A stretch of 64,000 bases of DNA, taken from assembly GCF_963668475.1 (NCBI RefSeq), contig NZ_OY764544.1, positions 1,860,001-1,924,000 on the forward strand, read 5' to 3'. The first letter of the stretch is position 1. The number at the start of each line of letters is the position of its first letter. A model generated the notes under the pieces. It saw only the letters and a program-made list of their open reading frames with translations, was not told the origin of the DNA and did not search any database. This document shows positions 54,970 through 64,000 of the stretch, in pieces. The stretch comes from an uncultured Methanospirillum sp. (GTDB taxonomy: Archaea; Halobacteriota; Methanomicrobia; Methanomicrobiales; Methanospirillaceae). A program made the translations under genes and the position numbers.

Positions 54970-57900
54970 ATGCAGGGATATCTGAAGCGTATTGAGACTG
55001 CCATCCAGTCAGGCCCGATGAAAATTTCAATCGTATACCTGACCATCGGCCTGCTCTGGATATTTTTTTCAGACAGACTTGCCTTCATCATTGCCGGGCC
55101 TGATCATGATCGCTTTCTCTTCCTCTCCACGTTTAAAGGCATTGGATATGTATTCGTTACAGCTTTTCTGCTTTATGTTTTGATACGGCATTTTTTTCTC
55201 CGGTTTTCTGAAGAACAACGTAAAGCCAAAGAAACTCTCAGGATCAGTGAATCGCTGTTCAGGGGAATATTCAATACCATGCCATCAGGGGCAATAATCT
55301 ATTCAGTCCAAAATGACGGCTCACGGGGGAGTGACTATATCGTCACTGATATCAATCCGACAGCCCTCTCAATGGAAGGGATATCAAGAGAAATAATAAT
55401 TGGACATCCCATTACATCCATAAGGCCGGAGATCGATGATTTTGGATTAATCCCCATATTTCAAAAGGTCTGGACAACTGGTGAGACAATATATTATCCT
55501 ACAACGGTTTACCCGGGCAGCACCACGGTACACTGGTTTGAAAATTATGTCTTCAGACTGCCTGATCACCAAATCATCGCAATATACAATGATGTAACAG
55601 AAAAAATGCGTACAGCTGAAGCCCTTTCAGCAAGTGAAGAACGGCTCCGTCTCTCACTGGAGGCCGCAAACGATGGTATCTGGGACTGGAATGTAAAAAC
55701 AGGGATTGTTGGTTGTAATTCTCAATGGTATACCCAGCTTGGATATGTCCCCGGAGAGATGCCCGCAACCTACGATACCTGGAAAAACCTGATTCACCCC
55801 GAGGATCAGCAAGAGGCCGAGCAAACCATCCTGAAACAAATCAGTCAGGAAGACGGAACTTTTTCCGTCGAACTCAGAATGAAGACCAGGCAGGGCGGAT
55901 GGGTATGGATTCTGACAAGAGGCAAAGCAGTTGCATGGGACGAGGATAAGAACCCAATCCGGGTAGTCGGAACCCATACAGATATCTCAAAGATAAAAAA
56001 TGCTGAATTGAACCTGATAGCAAGCGAAGGGAGACTGCATACACTCATTCAGACCATCCCTGACCTTGTGTGGCTCAAGGATATCAATGGAGTGTATCTT
56101 GCCTGTAATCCGATGTTTGAACGGTTTATTGGTAAGAAAGCTGCAGAAATCACCGGAAAGAGTGATTACGACTTTTTTGAGAGAGAAATCGCTGACTTCT
56201 TCAGGAGTAATGACCAAAAGGCTGTCGATGCAGAAGGACCATCAGTCAATGAAGAATGGATAACCTTTGCGGATGATGGTCATCGTGCATTTCTTGAGAC
56301 GATAAAAACCCCAATGTATGATTCTGATAGGAGGCTTGTCGGCGTCCTTGGAATCGGTCGTGACATTACAGAACGAAACACTATACATTCTCAGAATCTC
56401 ATTCAAAAAAGGAGGCTGGAACAGGCTGAAGCCATTGGTCATCTGGGTAGTTGGGAGTTTGATATCAGGACCGGAACAATCTGGGGATCTGATGAAGGAT
56501 TCCGAATATATGGTTTAGAACCTCCCGAGGGAAACCTTCTGCCAATAAACGAAATTGAAGCATGCATTCCTGAACGTGACAGGGTCCATCAGGCTCTCAT
56601 TGACCTGATCACAGATGATATTCCATATAACCTTGAGTTCGATATAAATCCCGCTGACGGTTCACCCCAGAGGACTATCATTTCCATTGCTGAACTGACA
56701 AAAGATGAATCAGGGAACCTTGTCCGGGTAACAGGGGTAATCCAGGATATAACACTAAGGAAATTGATCGAGAAGGAACGTGAGATCCTTCTGGATAACC
56801 TTGCACAAACCAATGAGGAGTTGAATGCTGCTTATGAACAACTGAAAGGATCAGAAGAGGAACTGAAATATCAGTTTAATACTTTAGCATTAACTGAAGA
56901 ACATCTCAGAGAGACTACCCAGTATCTGGAAAATCTGATAGCATTTGCCAATGTTCCCATCATTGTATGGGACCCGGATTTTTTGATAACCAGGATAAAC
57001 CATTCTTGTGAGGACCTTATAGGCAGAAAGGCCGAAGCTCTCATAGGAAAACCAATCGAGATTCTGTTCCCCCCTGATAAGGTAGAACATTCAATGCGAC
57101 TCCTCAAAACTACCACGGCAGGAGTGCGGTGGGATATTGTTGAGATGGATGTTCAACACCTTGATGGATCAATCAGGTCTGTAATCTGGAATTCATCAAC
57201 GATATATGATGCCACCGGATCCCATCCCGCAGCAACCATTGTGCAGGGGCAGGATATCACCCTGAAAAAGAGACTTGAATATGAAAATAAACTATCATTT
57301 GCAGAGATCCAAAAAAACCTGGCCCAACTTGCAATTCTTAACGACCAGATCAGAAACCCGTTGTCGATTATCCTATCTTGTATAGAGGGTTTAGAAGAAC
57401 ACGATTATATTAAGGTTCTTTATGACCAGATAATCAGGATCGATGATATAGTTACACATCTTGATCAGCGGTGGATAGAATCTGAAAAGATCCTGACAAT
57501 TCTACAGAAAAAATACAATATCATCGCATCTCCATCTGCCATCCAGGCAATTCAGACCTATCCCAGAGGATCTGACGGCAAAGGCCATGAAATCAGAGAT
57601 CTGTTACCGGAATCAGCAGGACTCCTGATAAAGGAGATGGAGGCTGAACTCTATACTATTCTCGATAGTATTGATGCATTTATCTTTGTGGCTGATTACG
57701 AAACGTATGACCTTTTATACACGAACAAACTCGGACGGAACCTTTTTGGAACCAGTAGCGGGAAAAAATGTTATGAGGTTATTGAGAAGGATCAAACCGG
57801 TCCCTGCCCGTTCTGTAGAAACCATCTTCTCATGGATGAATCCGGTCCGACCGGTATCCATAGGGAGGAAAAAAGAAACACTCATAATGGCAGGTGGTAT

Positions 57901-59046
57901 GATTCCCGCAACCAGGTAATCCGGTGGAGCGACGGAAGACTTGTGCATCTTCAGATTGCAACAGATATCACCGAAAGAAAACAGACTGAAAATGAACTGA
58001 GGGAGAATGAATACACCTTCCGGTTCCTTTTTGAGAAGTCATCAGATCCCATTCTGCTGATGCAGGAAGACCGGTTTATTGAATGTAATCAGGCTTCGCT
58101 GGACCTTTTGCAACTAGAGGATAAGGAGCAGCTCATTGGTTCAAACCCGGTTGATTTCTCTCCGGAGGTCCAGCCCGATGGACGGTTGTCATCGGAGGCA
58201 GTTGCCGAATATATCAGAAGTGCCCATGAAAATGGCAGCTGCCGGTTTGAGTGGATGTGCCTGAGATCAGATGGCTCACCTGTTCTTCTGGAAGTATCTC
58301 TTCTTTCGATTTTTTTTAAAGGCGAACGGATGCTTCATAATACCTGGCGGGATATTACCAGAAGGAAAGAAGCAGAGGAGGCTATCCTCCGAGCTAAAAG
58401 CGAGTTAAAACGAAAACTTGATGCAATTCTTTCACCCGGGGGAGATATCGGAACCCTGAATCTGGCAGATATTATAAATATACCTGAAATACAGCACCTG
58501 ATGGATGATTTTTATTCCCTGACAAAAATCGGGGTAGGCATTATTGATATCCAGGGAGTTGTCCTGGTAGCAACCGGCTGGCAGCACATATGTACAGATT
58601 TTCACCGGGCCAATCCACAAACCTGTAAAAACTGCCTTGAAAGTGATATACTCCTATCGGAAGGTGTACCTGCCGGTACCTTCAGAAAGTACAGATGTGA
58701 GAACAATATGTGGGATATCGCCACCCCGATTATGGTCGGCGGAGTCCACCTGGGAAATCTCTTCTTAGGACAGTTTCTCTTTGATGATGAAGCAATAGAT
58801 TATGATATATTCAAAGCCCAGGCCCGGCTTTATGGATTTGATGAAAAAGACTACATATCTGCTCTTGAACAGGTTCCACGATGGAGTAAAGAGACTGTCG
58901 ATACTGCCATGGATTTTTACATCAGGTTAATGAATCTCATCTCTGAAGTCAGCTGGAACAATATCAGGCTTGCACGGATGATTGCAGAACGGGATTTGCG
59001 GCTCAGTTCGGGAAAAGAAGGATATGCTGGAGATAGAACTGTATAA
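54970..59046 (+). CDS. Large membrane-bound multi-PAS sensor with PocR domain and no kinase
   Basis: A 1358-residue protein. Two membrane helices lie in the first 80 residues. Then come about seven PAS/PAC units (for example WDWNVKTGIVGCNSQWYTQLGY, split as two strands, and IPDLVWLKDINGVYLACNP). A HisKA-like hairpin without its His sits mid-protein (LAILNDQIRNPLSII ... RWIESEKILTILQKKYN). Two more PAS units and a PocR-type ligand domain end it (about 1155-1330: LMDDFYSLTKIGVGIIDIQG, CTDFHRANPQTCKNCLESD). PocR domains carry conserved cysteines and sense small molecules. No ATPase or other output is present. Confidence 0.87.
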   Translation: MQGYLKRIETAIQSGPMKISIVYLTIGLLWIFFSDRLAFIIAGPDHDRFLFLSTFKGIGYVFVTAFLLYVLIRHFFLRFSEEQRKAKETLRISESLFRGIFNTMPSGAIIYSVQNDGSRGSDYIVTDINPTALSMEGISREIIIGHPITSIRPEIDDFGLIPIFQKVWTTGETIYYPTTVYPGSTTVHWFENYVFRLPDHQIIAIYNDVTEKMRTAEALSASEERLRLSLEAANDGIWDWNVKTGIVGCNSQWYTQLGYVPGEMPATYDTWKNLIHPEDQQEAEQTILKQISQEDGTFSVELRMKTRQGGWVWILTRGKAVAWDEDKNPIRVVGTHTDISKIKNAELNLIASEGRLHTLIQTIPDLVWLKDINGVYLACNPMFERFIGKKAAEITGKSDYDFFEREIADFFRSNDQKAVDAEGPSVNEEWITFADDGHRAFLETIKTPMYDSDRRLVGVLGIGRDITERNTIHSQNLIQKRRLEQAEAIGHLGSWEFDIRTGTIWGSDEGFRIYGLEPPEGNLLPINEIEACIPERDRVHQALIDLITDDIPYNLEFDINPADGSPQRTIISIAELTKDESGNLVRVTGVIQDITLRKLIEKEREILLDNLAQTNEELNAAYEQLKGSEEELKYQFNTLALTEEHLRETTQYLENLIAFANVPIIVWDPDFLITRINHSCEDLIGRKAEALIGKPIEILFPPDKVEHSMRLLKTTTAGVRWDIVEMDVQHLDGSIRSVIWNSSTIYDATGSHPAATIVQGQDITLKKRLEYENKLSFAEIQKNLAQLAILNDQIRNPLSIILSCIEGLEEHDYIKVLYDQIIRIDDIVTHLDQRWIESEKILTILQKKYNIIASPSAIQAIQTYPRGSDGKGHEIRDLLPESAGLLIKEMEAELYTILDSIDAFIFVADYETYDLLYTNKLGRNLFGTSSGKKCYEVIEKDQTGPCPFCRNHLLMDESGPTGIHREEKRNTHNGRWYDSRNQVIRWSDGRLVHLQIATDITERKQTENELRENEYTFRFLFEKSSDPILLMQEDRFIECNQASLDLLQLEDKEQLIGSNPVDFSPEVQPDGRLSSEAVAEYIRSAHENGSCRFEWMCLRSDGSPVLLEVSLLSIFFKGERMLHNTWRDITRRKEAEEAILRAKSELKRKLDAILSPGGDIGTLNLADIINIPEIQHLMDDFYSLTKIGVGIIDIQGVVLVATGWQHICTDFHRANPQTCKNCLESDILLSEGVPAGTFRKYRCENNMWDIATPIMVGGVHLGNLFLGQFLFDDEAIDYDIFKAQARLYGFDEKDYISALEQVPRWSKETVDTAMDFYIRLMNLISEVSWNNIRLARMIAERDLRLSSGKEGYAGDRTV

Positions 59047-59056
59047 ACCAGGGGAA

Positions 59057-61162
59057 TTACCTGCATGACCTGACCAGTTCAATCCTGGCATTATTCTTCT
59101 CATCAATCAACCGGTCGATATATCTGGTAAGAATCTTTTCATCACCGGCTCCGTCTTGAAGATGTTTGTGAAGTTCAGCGATCATCCCGGCCCCGGCTGT
59201 CCTCTCAGCAATGAATGCACTAATATCCTTGAGACAGGGGGACGCTCTGACCAGATCAGACTGCAGATATGCTCTGGCATCGTTCTCGATTCTTTTGTAT
59301 ACCGAAAGCGTATCTGCGATATCATCAGTTTTCAGACAGACGACTCCTGCCAGTTCACGCAGATAGCGGGTTGTTGCTGATGCTGCAACAGCCAGTGCAA
59401 TAGCAATGAAGATCCGGTTCATCTCGCTCCTTCTGGTAAGAAACCGTGAAATCCTGCTCTCCGGAGCGATGCGGTTCATCAACCATGTCACCCATCTCCT
59501 GAACCTGGCACCCGGTCCTGCCTCACTCTTTCCCGGGTGATAATCTCCTGACTGGATCAGATCCTCCCTGGAAGCTGCATGAAACTGGAGTGCTGCATAC
59601 ACAGCAGGCAGAATTAACCCTTCATCATAGAGTTGTCTGTACTGTTTCTGCTCATACCGGAGGGCTTCCAGCCAGAAGAGTTTGAGGATCTCCCTGCGGT
59701 CAGGATGTTTCCTGATCTCACTCCAGAAATCGCGGATCTTCTCGGTCTTGGAGGCTGACATTGCCCTGTACTCTTTCACATACATCCTGGCGGTCTCATG
59801 ATCGATGATATCGCTCATGGGCGAGTTCTGCAGGTTCAGTTCCCCTGACCTGCATGTAACAAGATCGGTATAGATCTGGTGAAACTGTTTTACCAGCCTG
59901 GTCTGACCAAGACCAAGGCGATGGATGAGGGGACCGATAGTCAGGCCCTGGAAAAGGATGGTAAACAGGACAACTGCCACAGAGAACTCCACAATCACAT
60001 CACGATACGGGAACGAGTACGGAAGGGAGAGTGAGAGGGCGATTGCTACCGCTCCACGCAGGCCTCCCCAGAAACTGACAACCTGGTACGAGAGCGGAAC
60101 TTTACGGGGAGTGAAGAGATTGTAGAGGCCGAATATGCCAAATACCGGAATAATCCGTGCAATCGTAACCACTGCAACAAGGAGAATAACCCCGAGGATA
60201 GCTCCGCTCATGAACACGGAGAGATCCTGAAGTGACGCTATGGCGATTCCGACAAGGAGAAAGATCAGACTGTTTGCCAGGAACCCAATATACTCCCAGA
60301 ACCGGTTGAGTTCATCCCTGCGGTCAGGGCCGATCCAGTCAGATGCAGCTCGTGCCGCAAGACATCCACAGACCACTACGGCTATAACCCCGGAAAATCC
60401 GCAGATGTGATCACTGATCAGGTACGAGAGATACGCTGCAACCAGGGTTGTAGTCTGGTGAATATGGGAGTGAAGCGGGGTTCGTTTCAGGACAAACCGC
60501 AGCAGGAGTCCTGTGACGAGCCCGACCAGAATACCTCCGACAAATGAGGTCAACACAGAACTTGCAAACTGCACAGAGGTATTTGATACCGAGATATTCT
60601 GATCAAGCAGCGAGGCACCGATGAGAGCAAGAACCATCTGGAACATGACGATTGCAGCAGCATCGTTGAGAAGGCTCTCACCTTCAACCAGAATCTGGAG
60701 TCGTTTCGGTACCCCAATCTCCTTAAATATGGAGATGACCGCTGCTGGGTCGGTTGCCGATATCAGGGCACCGAAGAGGAGGGCATAGAGGAGGGGAAGT
60801 GGGAAAATGGCAGAGAGAAGTGCACCAATAATAACACCTGATATGATCACACCAAGGATGGCAAGACCCAGTACAGGAAAGAGGTTTCTGCTGAGAAGCC
60901 GGGTGTTCATGGCAATCGCTGACTCAAAGATCAGGAGAGGGAGGAAGAGGTAGAGGATAATATCTGTACTTGGAACCATCCCCTCAAACGACTTCAGGGT
61001 GGAGACATGAGGGACGATAAACGATGAAAAGACGTAGCCGGTTATTACAAGGCCTATTGTATAGGGCATCTTCAGATGCCGCAGGGTAATTGCGGTGATT
61101 ATTGCGATGAGCAGGAGCGTTATGACGATCGTTTCATCGGTTATGAGCAGGTTTTGATCCAT
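59057..61162 (-). CDS. CPA1-family Na+/H+ antiporter
   Basis: A 701-residue protein. The first 420 residues are a 12-helix cation/proton antiporter with ALISATDPAAVISIFKEIG and VEGESLLNDAAAIVMFQ, the paired Asp-containing motifs of CPA1 exchangers. The remaining 280 residues are a cytoplasmic, mainly helical domain (YIDRLIDEKNNARIELVRS at its end), as in the long NhaP-like proteins. It would exchange Na+ for H+ and fits the sodium-based energetics of methanogens. It ends ten bases from the convergent sensor gene. Confidence 0.9.
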   Translation of the reverse strand: MDQNLLITDETIVITLLLIAIITAITLRHLKMPYTIGLVITGYVFSSFIVPHVSTLKSFEGMVPSTDIILYLFLPLLIFESAIAMNTRLLSRNLFPVLGLAILGVIISGVIIGALLSAIFPLPLLYALLFGALISATDPAAVISIFKEIGVPKRLQILVEGESLLNDAAAIVMFQMVLALIGASLLDQNISVSNTSVQFASSVLTSFVGGILVGLVTGLLLRFVLKRTPLHSHIHQTTTLVAAYLSYLISDHICGFSGVIAVVVCGCLAARAASDWIGPDRRDELNRFWEYIGFLANSLIFLLVGIAIASLQDLSVFMSGAILGVILLVAVVTIARIIPVFGIFGLYNLFTPRKVPLSYQVVSFWGGLRGAVAIALSLSLPYSFPYRDVIVEFSVAVVLFTILFQGLTIGPLIHRLGLGQTRLVKQFHQIYTDLVTCRSGELNLQNSPMSDIIDHETARMYVKEYRAMSASKTEKIRDFWSEIRKHPDRREILKLFWLEALRYEQKQYRQLYDEGLILPAVYAALQFHAASREDLIQSGDYHPGKSEAGPGARFRRWVTWLMNRIAPESRISRFLTRRSEMNRIFIAIALAVAASATTRYLRELAGVVCLKTDDIADTLSVYKRIENDARAYLQSDLVRASPCLKDISAFIAERTAGAGMIAELHKHLQDGAGDEKILTRYIDRLIDEKNNARIELVRSCR

Positions 61163-61579
61163 GGCCTGTGAGTCCTAATGATTCTTTGATTTTCGGGAAT
61201 TATGAACTGTAGGATGTACTAATCAGAGGGAACAGAGGACTGACTACTAGAGATTTGGTTTCTAATGTTATTCCAGAAAAATCCTTGATCGGTCAAAATG
61301 AACCAATATTGCAACGCAGGGTAGTCATAATAACATTAATCTGGTTTTTCCATTCAGTCCGGAAATCTTGTTTGCTTTATTATAGAAGGGCTGCAAAAAT
61401 ACAACAGGACCCCATAATTTAAGCATTAGGGTAGTACATCGGAATTACAACCTCATCACAATTAAAGTTTGTCCAAATTATACATATTTCACATGCAATT
61501 ATTTCGATATGATCATATCCAAAGTTCATAATTCATCATATAAACTAAAAGCAACAACAATTGAAGTGTAATTGAGATT
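61163..61579. other. AT-rich divergent intergenic region
   Basis: Holds the promoters of the antiporter and the protease. I see no gene, strong dyad or repeat. Confidence 0.5.
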
Positions 61580-63187
61580 ATGAAACCCAACTGGATGGTA
61601 TATACAAATTTTCTATTTATTTTTTTATTATTTATTCAATTTGCTGTATGGCCCACAGCAGGAGTTCCCAACCAATCTGCAATCAGTAATATCAGCCTTA
61701 ACAACAATGCACCAACGAATACTACAAACTCCTCTTATGCATCAGATCGGGTAATTGTCAAGTACCGGAGTAATGTATTATCTGCTTTAGGATCTGTTGA
61801 ACCAGTATCAGAGAATGTAAACAGCGCAATAGGAGCAAGTATTATTAAAAATGATACTGAGTTAGGTATTTCTGGACTTCAGGTTGTGGAACTTTCGGGT
61901 AACAAATCAGTATCAGATGCAATTACCCAGTATGAACAAAATCCACTTATTGAATATGCTGAACCTGATTATATCGTTCACATCATCGATCCAGAGCCGG
62001 TAAACACAAATAATATGAGTATATCTGCTCAGGAGACTAGTTCTGGAAATAACACGGTATCAAGCAGTATAATTCCAAATGATACCTATTTTTACCGATT
62101 ATATGGGATGCACAACACCGGACAGGTATTTTATGGTTCTTTGAGAGGAACAGTAGATGATGATGTTGATGCTCCTGAAGCATGGTCATATTCAACAGGA
62201 TCATCAAATGTCATTGTAGCAGTGGTGGATACAGGAGTTCAGACAGATCATCCGGATCTTTCAGGAAATGTTCTTTCCGGATACAACTTTATCACGGATA
62301 CTGTAGGACAGACCGATGATAATGGCCATGGAACCCATTGTGCAGGCACAATAGGAGCTATTGGAAACAATGGAAAAGGAGTTGCGGGAGTTTGCTGGAA
62401 CGTAACAATTTTGCCATGTAAATTTCTTGACTCTTCAGGTTCTGGCTATACCAGCGATGCAATAGAGGCAATAAACTACGCAAAAGGACAAGGTGCCTCA
62501 ATTATATCAAATTCATGGGGAGGAGGTTCCTATAGCACAGCACTAAAGACTGCAATTGAAGATTCCGATGCGTTAGTTGTTTGTGCTGCGGGAAATGATG
62601 GAATAAACACTGATTCAAACCCTCAATACCCATCCGCATACGATTCCAGTAATATCATCTCTGTTGCTGCTACTGACTGGAATGATAACCTTGCATACTT
62701 CTCAAATTATGGAAGCACTTCAGTCGATGTTGGAGCTCCAGGTTACAATATCTATAGTACACTTACAGGAAGCACATATTCCTTTAAATCAGGCACCTCA
62801 ATGGCAACCCCTATGGTTTCAGGTATTGCCGCCTTGATGAAGTCAGCAAACTCCTCGTTAACCGTATCACAGATGAAAACTGCCATCATGAATACTGTAG
62901 ATACCAGATCATCATTAACAGGTACATGTGTTACCGGAGGAAGGGTAAATGTATATCAGGCTGTAAAATCAGTTTACACACCTTTACAAGCCAAGTTTTT
63001 TGGGATTCCCGGAACTGTAGTCAATCCATTATTTATCCAGTTTCACGATGTATCTACAGGTGATCCAACCGGCTGGCTTTGGAACTTTGGAGATGGAAAC
63101 AGTTCAACAAGTCAAAATCCATCACACACATATTATACACCTGGAAATTTCACGGTTCAACTGACGGTAAATAATTCAAGAGAGTGA
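61580..63187 (+). CDS. Secreted subtilisin-like serine protease with a clipped PKD domain
   Basis: A 535-residue S8 peptidase. It has a signal peptide (FLFIFLLFIQFAVWPTAG), then a propeptide inhibitor-like domain (about 54-135, SDRVIVKYRSNV to EYAEPDYIVHI). The catalytic triad is D217 (VAVVDTGVQTDHPDL), H250 (NGHGTHCAG) and S407 (GTSMATPMVSG), with N339 (CAAGNDG) for the oxyanion hole. The last 65 residues are a PKD domain that lacks its final strand because of a TGA at 63185-63187; the frame continues with plausible PKD ending (TSTTTRIISI). The protease core is intact and probably works outside the cell. Confidence 0.92.
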   Translation: MKPNWMVYTNFLFIFLLFIQFAVWPTAGVPNQSAISNISLNNNAPTNTTNSSYASDRVIVKYRSNVLSALGSVEPVSENVNSAIGASIIKNDTELGISGLQVVELSGNKSVSDAITQYEQNPLIEYAEPDYIVHIIDPEPVNTNNMSISAQETSSGNNTVSSSIIPNDTYFYRLYGMHNTGQVFYGSLRGTVDDDVDAPEAWSYSTGSSNVIVAVVDTGVQTDHPDLSGNVLSGYNFITDTVGQTDDNGHGTHCAGTIGAIGNNGKGVAGVCWNVTILPCKFLDSSGSGYTSDAIEAINYAKGQGASIISNSWGGGSYSTALKTAIEDSDALVVCAAGNDGINTDSNPQYPSAYDSSNIISVAATDWNDNLAYFSNYGSTSVDVGAPGYNIYSTLTGSTYSFKSGTSMATPMVSGIAALMKSANSSLTVSQMKTAIMNTVDTRSSLTGTCVTGGRVNVYQAVKSVYTPLQAKFFGIPGTVVNPLFIQFHDVSTGDPTGWLWNFGDGNSSTSQNPSHTYYTPGNFTVQLTVNNSRE

Positions 63188-63320
63188 TACACATCGACGA
63201 CTACTCGTATTATTTCAATCAACAAAAGGTATTGGGGAGTATATGCCGTTCACTCTCTTATTCCCCGTTAACTGATTATTCGTTCATGGTGTAAAATTGA
63301 ACGAATAATAGTATAATGCA

Positions 63321-63348
63321 AAACGTTCTGGAACAATCCAGAGCGTTT
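63321..63348. terminator. Bidirectional terminator hairpin
   Basis: AAACGTTCTGGA-ACAA-TCCAGAGCGTTT forms a 12-bp stem with one T-G pair between the convergent protease and ABC genes. Confidence 0.75.
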
Positions 63349-63432
63349 GCTTAATATTATGTAGCGATTTTAGTTAGCACGTTTGAATTAATCTCTGTTT
63401 CACTTCGATTATTTCAAACATTATGCTTTGCA

Positions 63433-64000
63433 TTATATACATTTTTTCTCAACTCTTCCGTCCCTGAACTGAATGATCCGATCGAAAAATTCGGTGTGCC
63501 ATGGTTCATGCGATACCATAACAACGGTCTGGTTCTTCTCCTCGTTGAGATGCCTGAAAAGTTTTAGAATCGTTTGGGATGACTCGGTATCCAGGTTTGC
63601 ACATGGTTCATCGGCAAACACAATCGCAGGACTGTTCATCAGTGAACGTGCTATAGCAACCCTCTGCTGCTGCCCGCCTGATAATTCCTTCCGGAGGTGA
63701 TCGGCCCTGCCTCCGAGCCCGACGTCATCAACAAGCCCACCGGCTATCTCCATGACCTCGTGATAGTCACGCCCGAGACCAAGTCCCGGAATAGCCACAT
63801 TTTCAACAACTGTTAAATCTTCGATGAGGGCATAATCCTGGAAAACATAGCCCATCTGCTCCAGGCGGAACCGGGCCTTCTCTTCTGAAGTCATGGACGA
63901 TGTCTCCTGTCCATTGATACATATCGTTCCTGAACTCGGGGTGTCAAGAAGGCCGACTTGGTGGAGAAACGTTGATTTTCCGCTCCCACTTGGCCCCATG
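63433..64000 (-). CDS. ABC transporter ATP-binding protein, partial at window edge
   Basis: 188 residues are visible; the N-terminus lies beyond position 64000. It is an ATPase of the MacB/LolD exporter class, with Walker A GPSGSGKST at the very edge, Q-loop YVFQDYAL, signature LSGGQQQRVAIARSL, Walker B IVFADEP and switch HEP in VMVSHEPWHTEFF. A family-typical NLDTESSQ D-loop is present. The permease partner should lie outside the window. Confidence 0.93.
   Translation of the reverse strand, partial: MGPSGSGKSTFLHQVGLLDTPSSGTICINGQETSSMTSEEKARFRLEQMGYVFQDYALIEDLTVVENVAIPGLGLGRDYHEVMEIAGGLVDDVGLGGRADHLRKELSGGQQQRVAIARSLMNSPAIVFADEPCANLDTESSQTILKLFRHLNEEKNQTVVMVSHEPWHTEFFDRIIQFRDGRVEKKCI

Overview
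The window looks like chromosomal DNA of a methanogenic archaeon of the order Methanomicrobiales, probably close to Methanospirillum or Methanoregula. This is inferred from the gene families, not from a marker gene. The pointers are PAS sensors that lack kinase domains, wHTH-PAS regulators, COG1361 surface proteins paired with an HAE3-type RND exporter, PKD-domain secreted proteins, and Shine-Dalgarno sequences of the GGTGATC type. TAG is a routine stop codon here. I found no tRNA, rRNA or CRISPR array.

Layout: (1) 0.25-8.7 kb, minus strand: a complete type I restriction-modification operon in the order hsdM, dinD, hsdS, hsdR, M48-type metallopeptidase. (2) 8.6-11.9 kb: defence and regulatory debris, comprising a short methylase-like remnant, a small wHTH ORF with a tandemly duplicated 3' end, an AlbA_2/Schlafen-type regulator cut by one in-frame TAG, and an intact hicBA pair. 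(3) 11.9-16 kb, minus strand: a compact, overlapping gene set with a primase-polymerase/AAA+ replication protein, a degenerate PD-(D/E)xK-like protein, a Cys-rich protein and a small membrane protein, which looks like the replication module of an integrated element. (4) 16.5-17.6 kb: two genes of unknown function; the 5' end of the second is duplicated 2 kb away. (5) 18.0-19.3 kb: an Fe-S flavoprotein-like reductase and a DJ-1/PfpI protein.

(6) 19.8-27.6 kb and 37.6-43.5 kb: two diverged copies of one syntenic cassette. Each has a secreted surface protein and a secreted TPR protein on the minus strand, a divergent wHTH-PAS regulator on the plus strand, and a convergent 7TM-PAS membrane sensor ending about 20 bp from it. 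Copy A also carries a NosD-like beta-helix protein. Neither sensor nor regulator has a kinase, receiver or other output domain apart from the wHTH. This is my main candidate for an undescribed system: a membrane-sensor/DNA-binding-PAS pair controlling an exported surface assembly. The shared divergent promoter of copy B holds six copies of TGCAGGA/TCCTGCA.

(7) Between the cassettes, 28-37.6 kb: an AzgA-type purine permease, a PAS protein with a degenerate H-box, a secreted duplicated helical protein, a PKD fragment, a DUF523-DUF1722 protein, mntA beside a decayed hepT, a chimeric surface-protein remnant, a Fic protein preceded by three operator-like palindromes spaced exactly 39 bp, and a broken reverse transcriptase. 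(8) 43.7-49.6 kb: a second Fe-S flavoprotein, a nitroreductase, and a decarboxylase/antiporter/small membrane protein operon resembling amino-acid-dependent acid resistance. (9) 49.9-64 kb: two COG1361 proteins with an RND exporter, a 1358-residue PAS/PocR sensor, a CPA1 Na+/H+ antiporter, a subtilisin-like protease with a clipped PKD domain, and an ABC ATPase running off the right edge.
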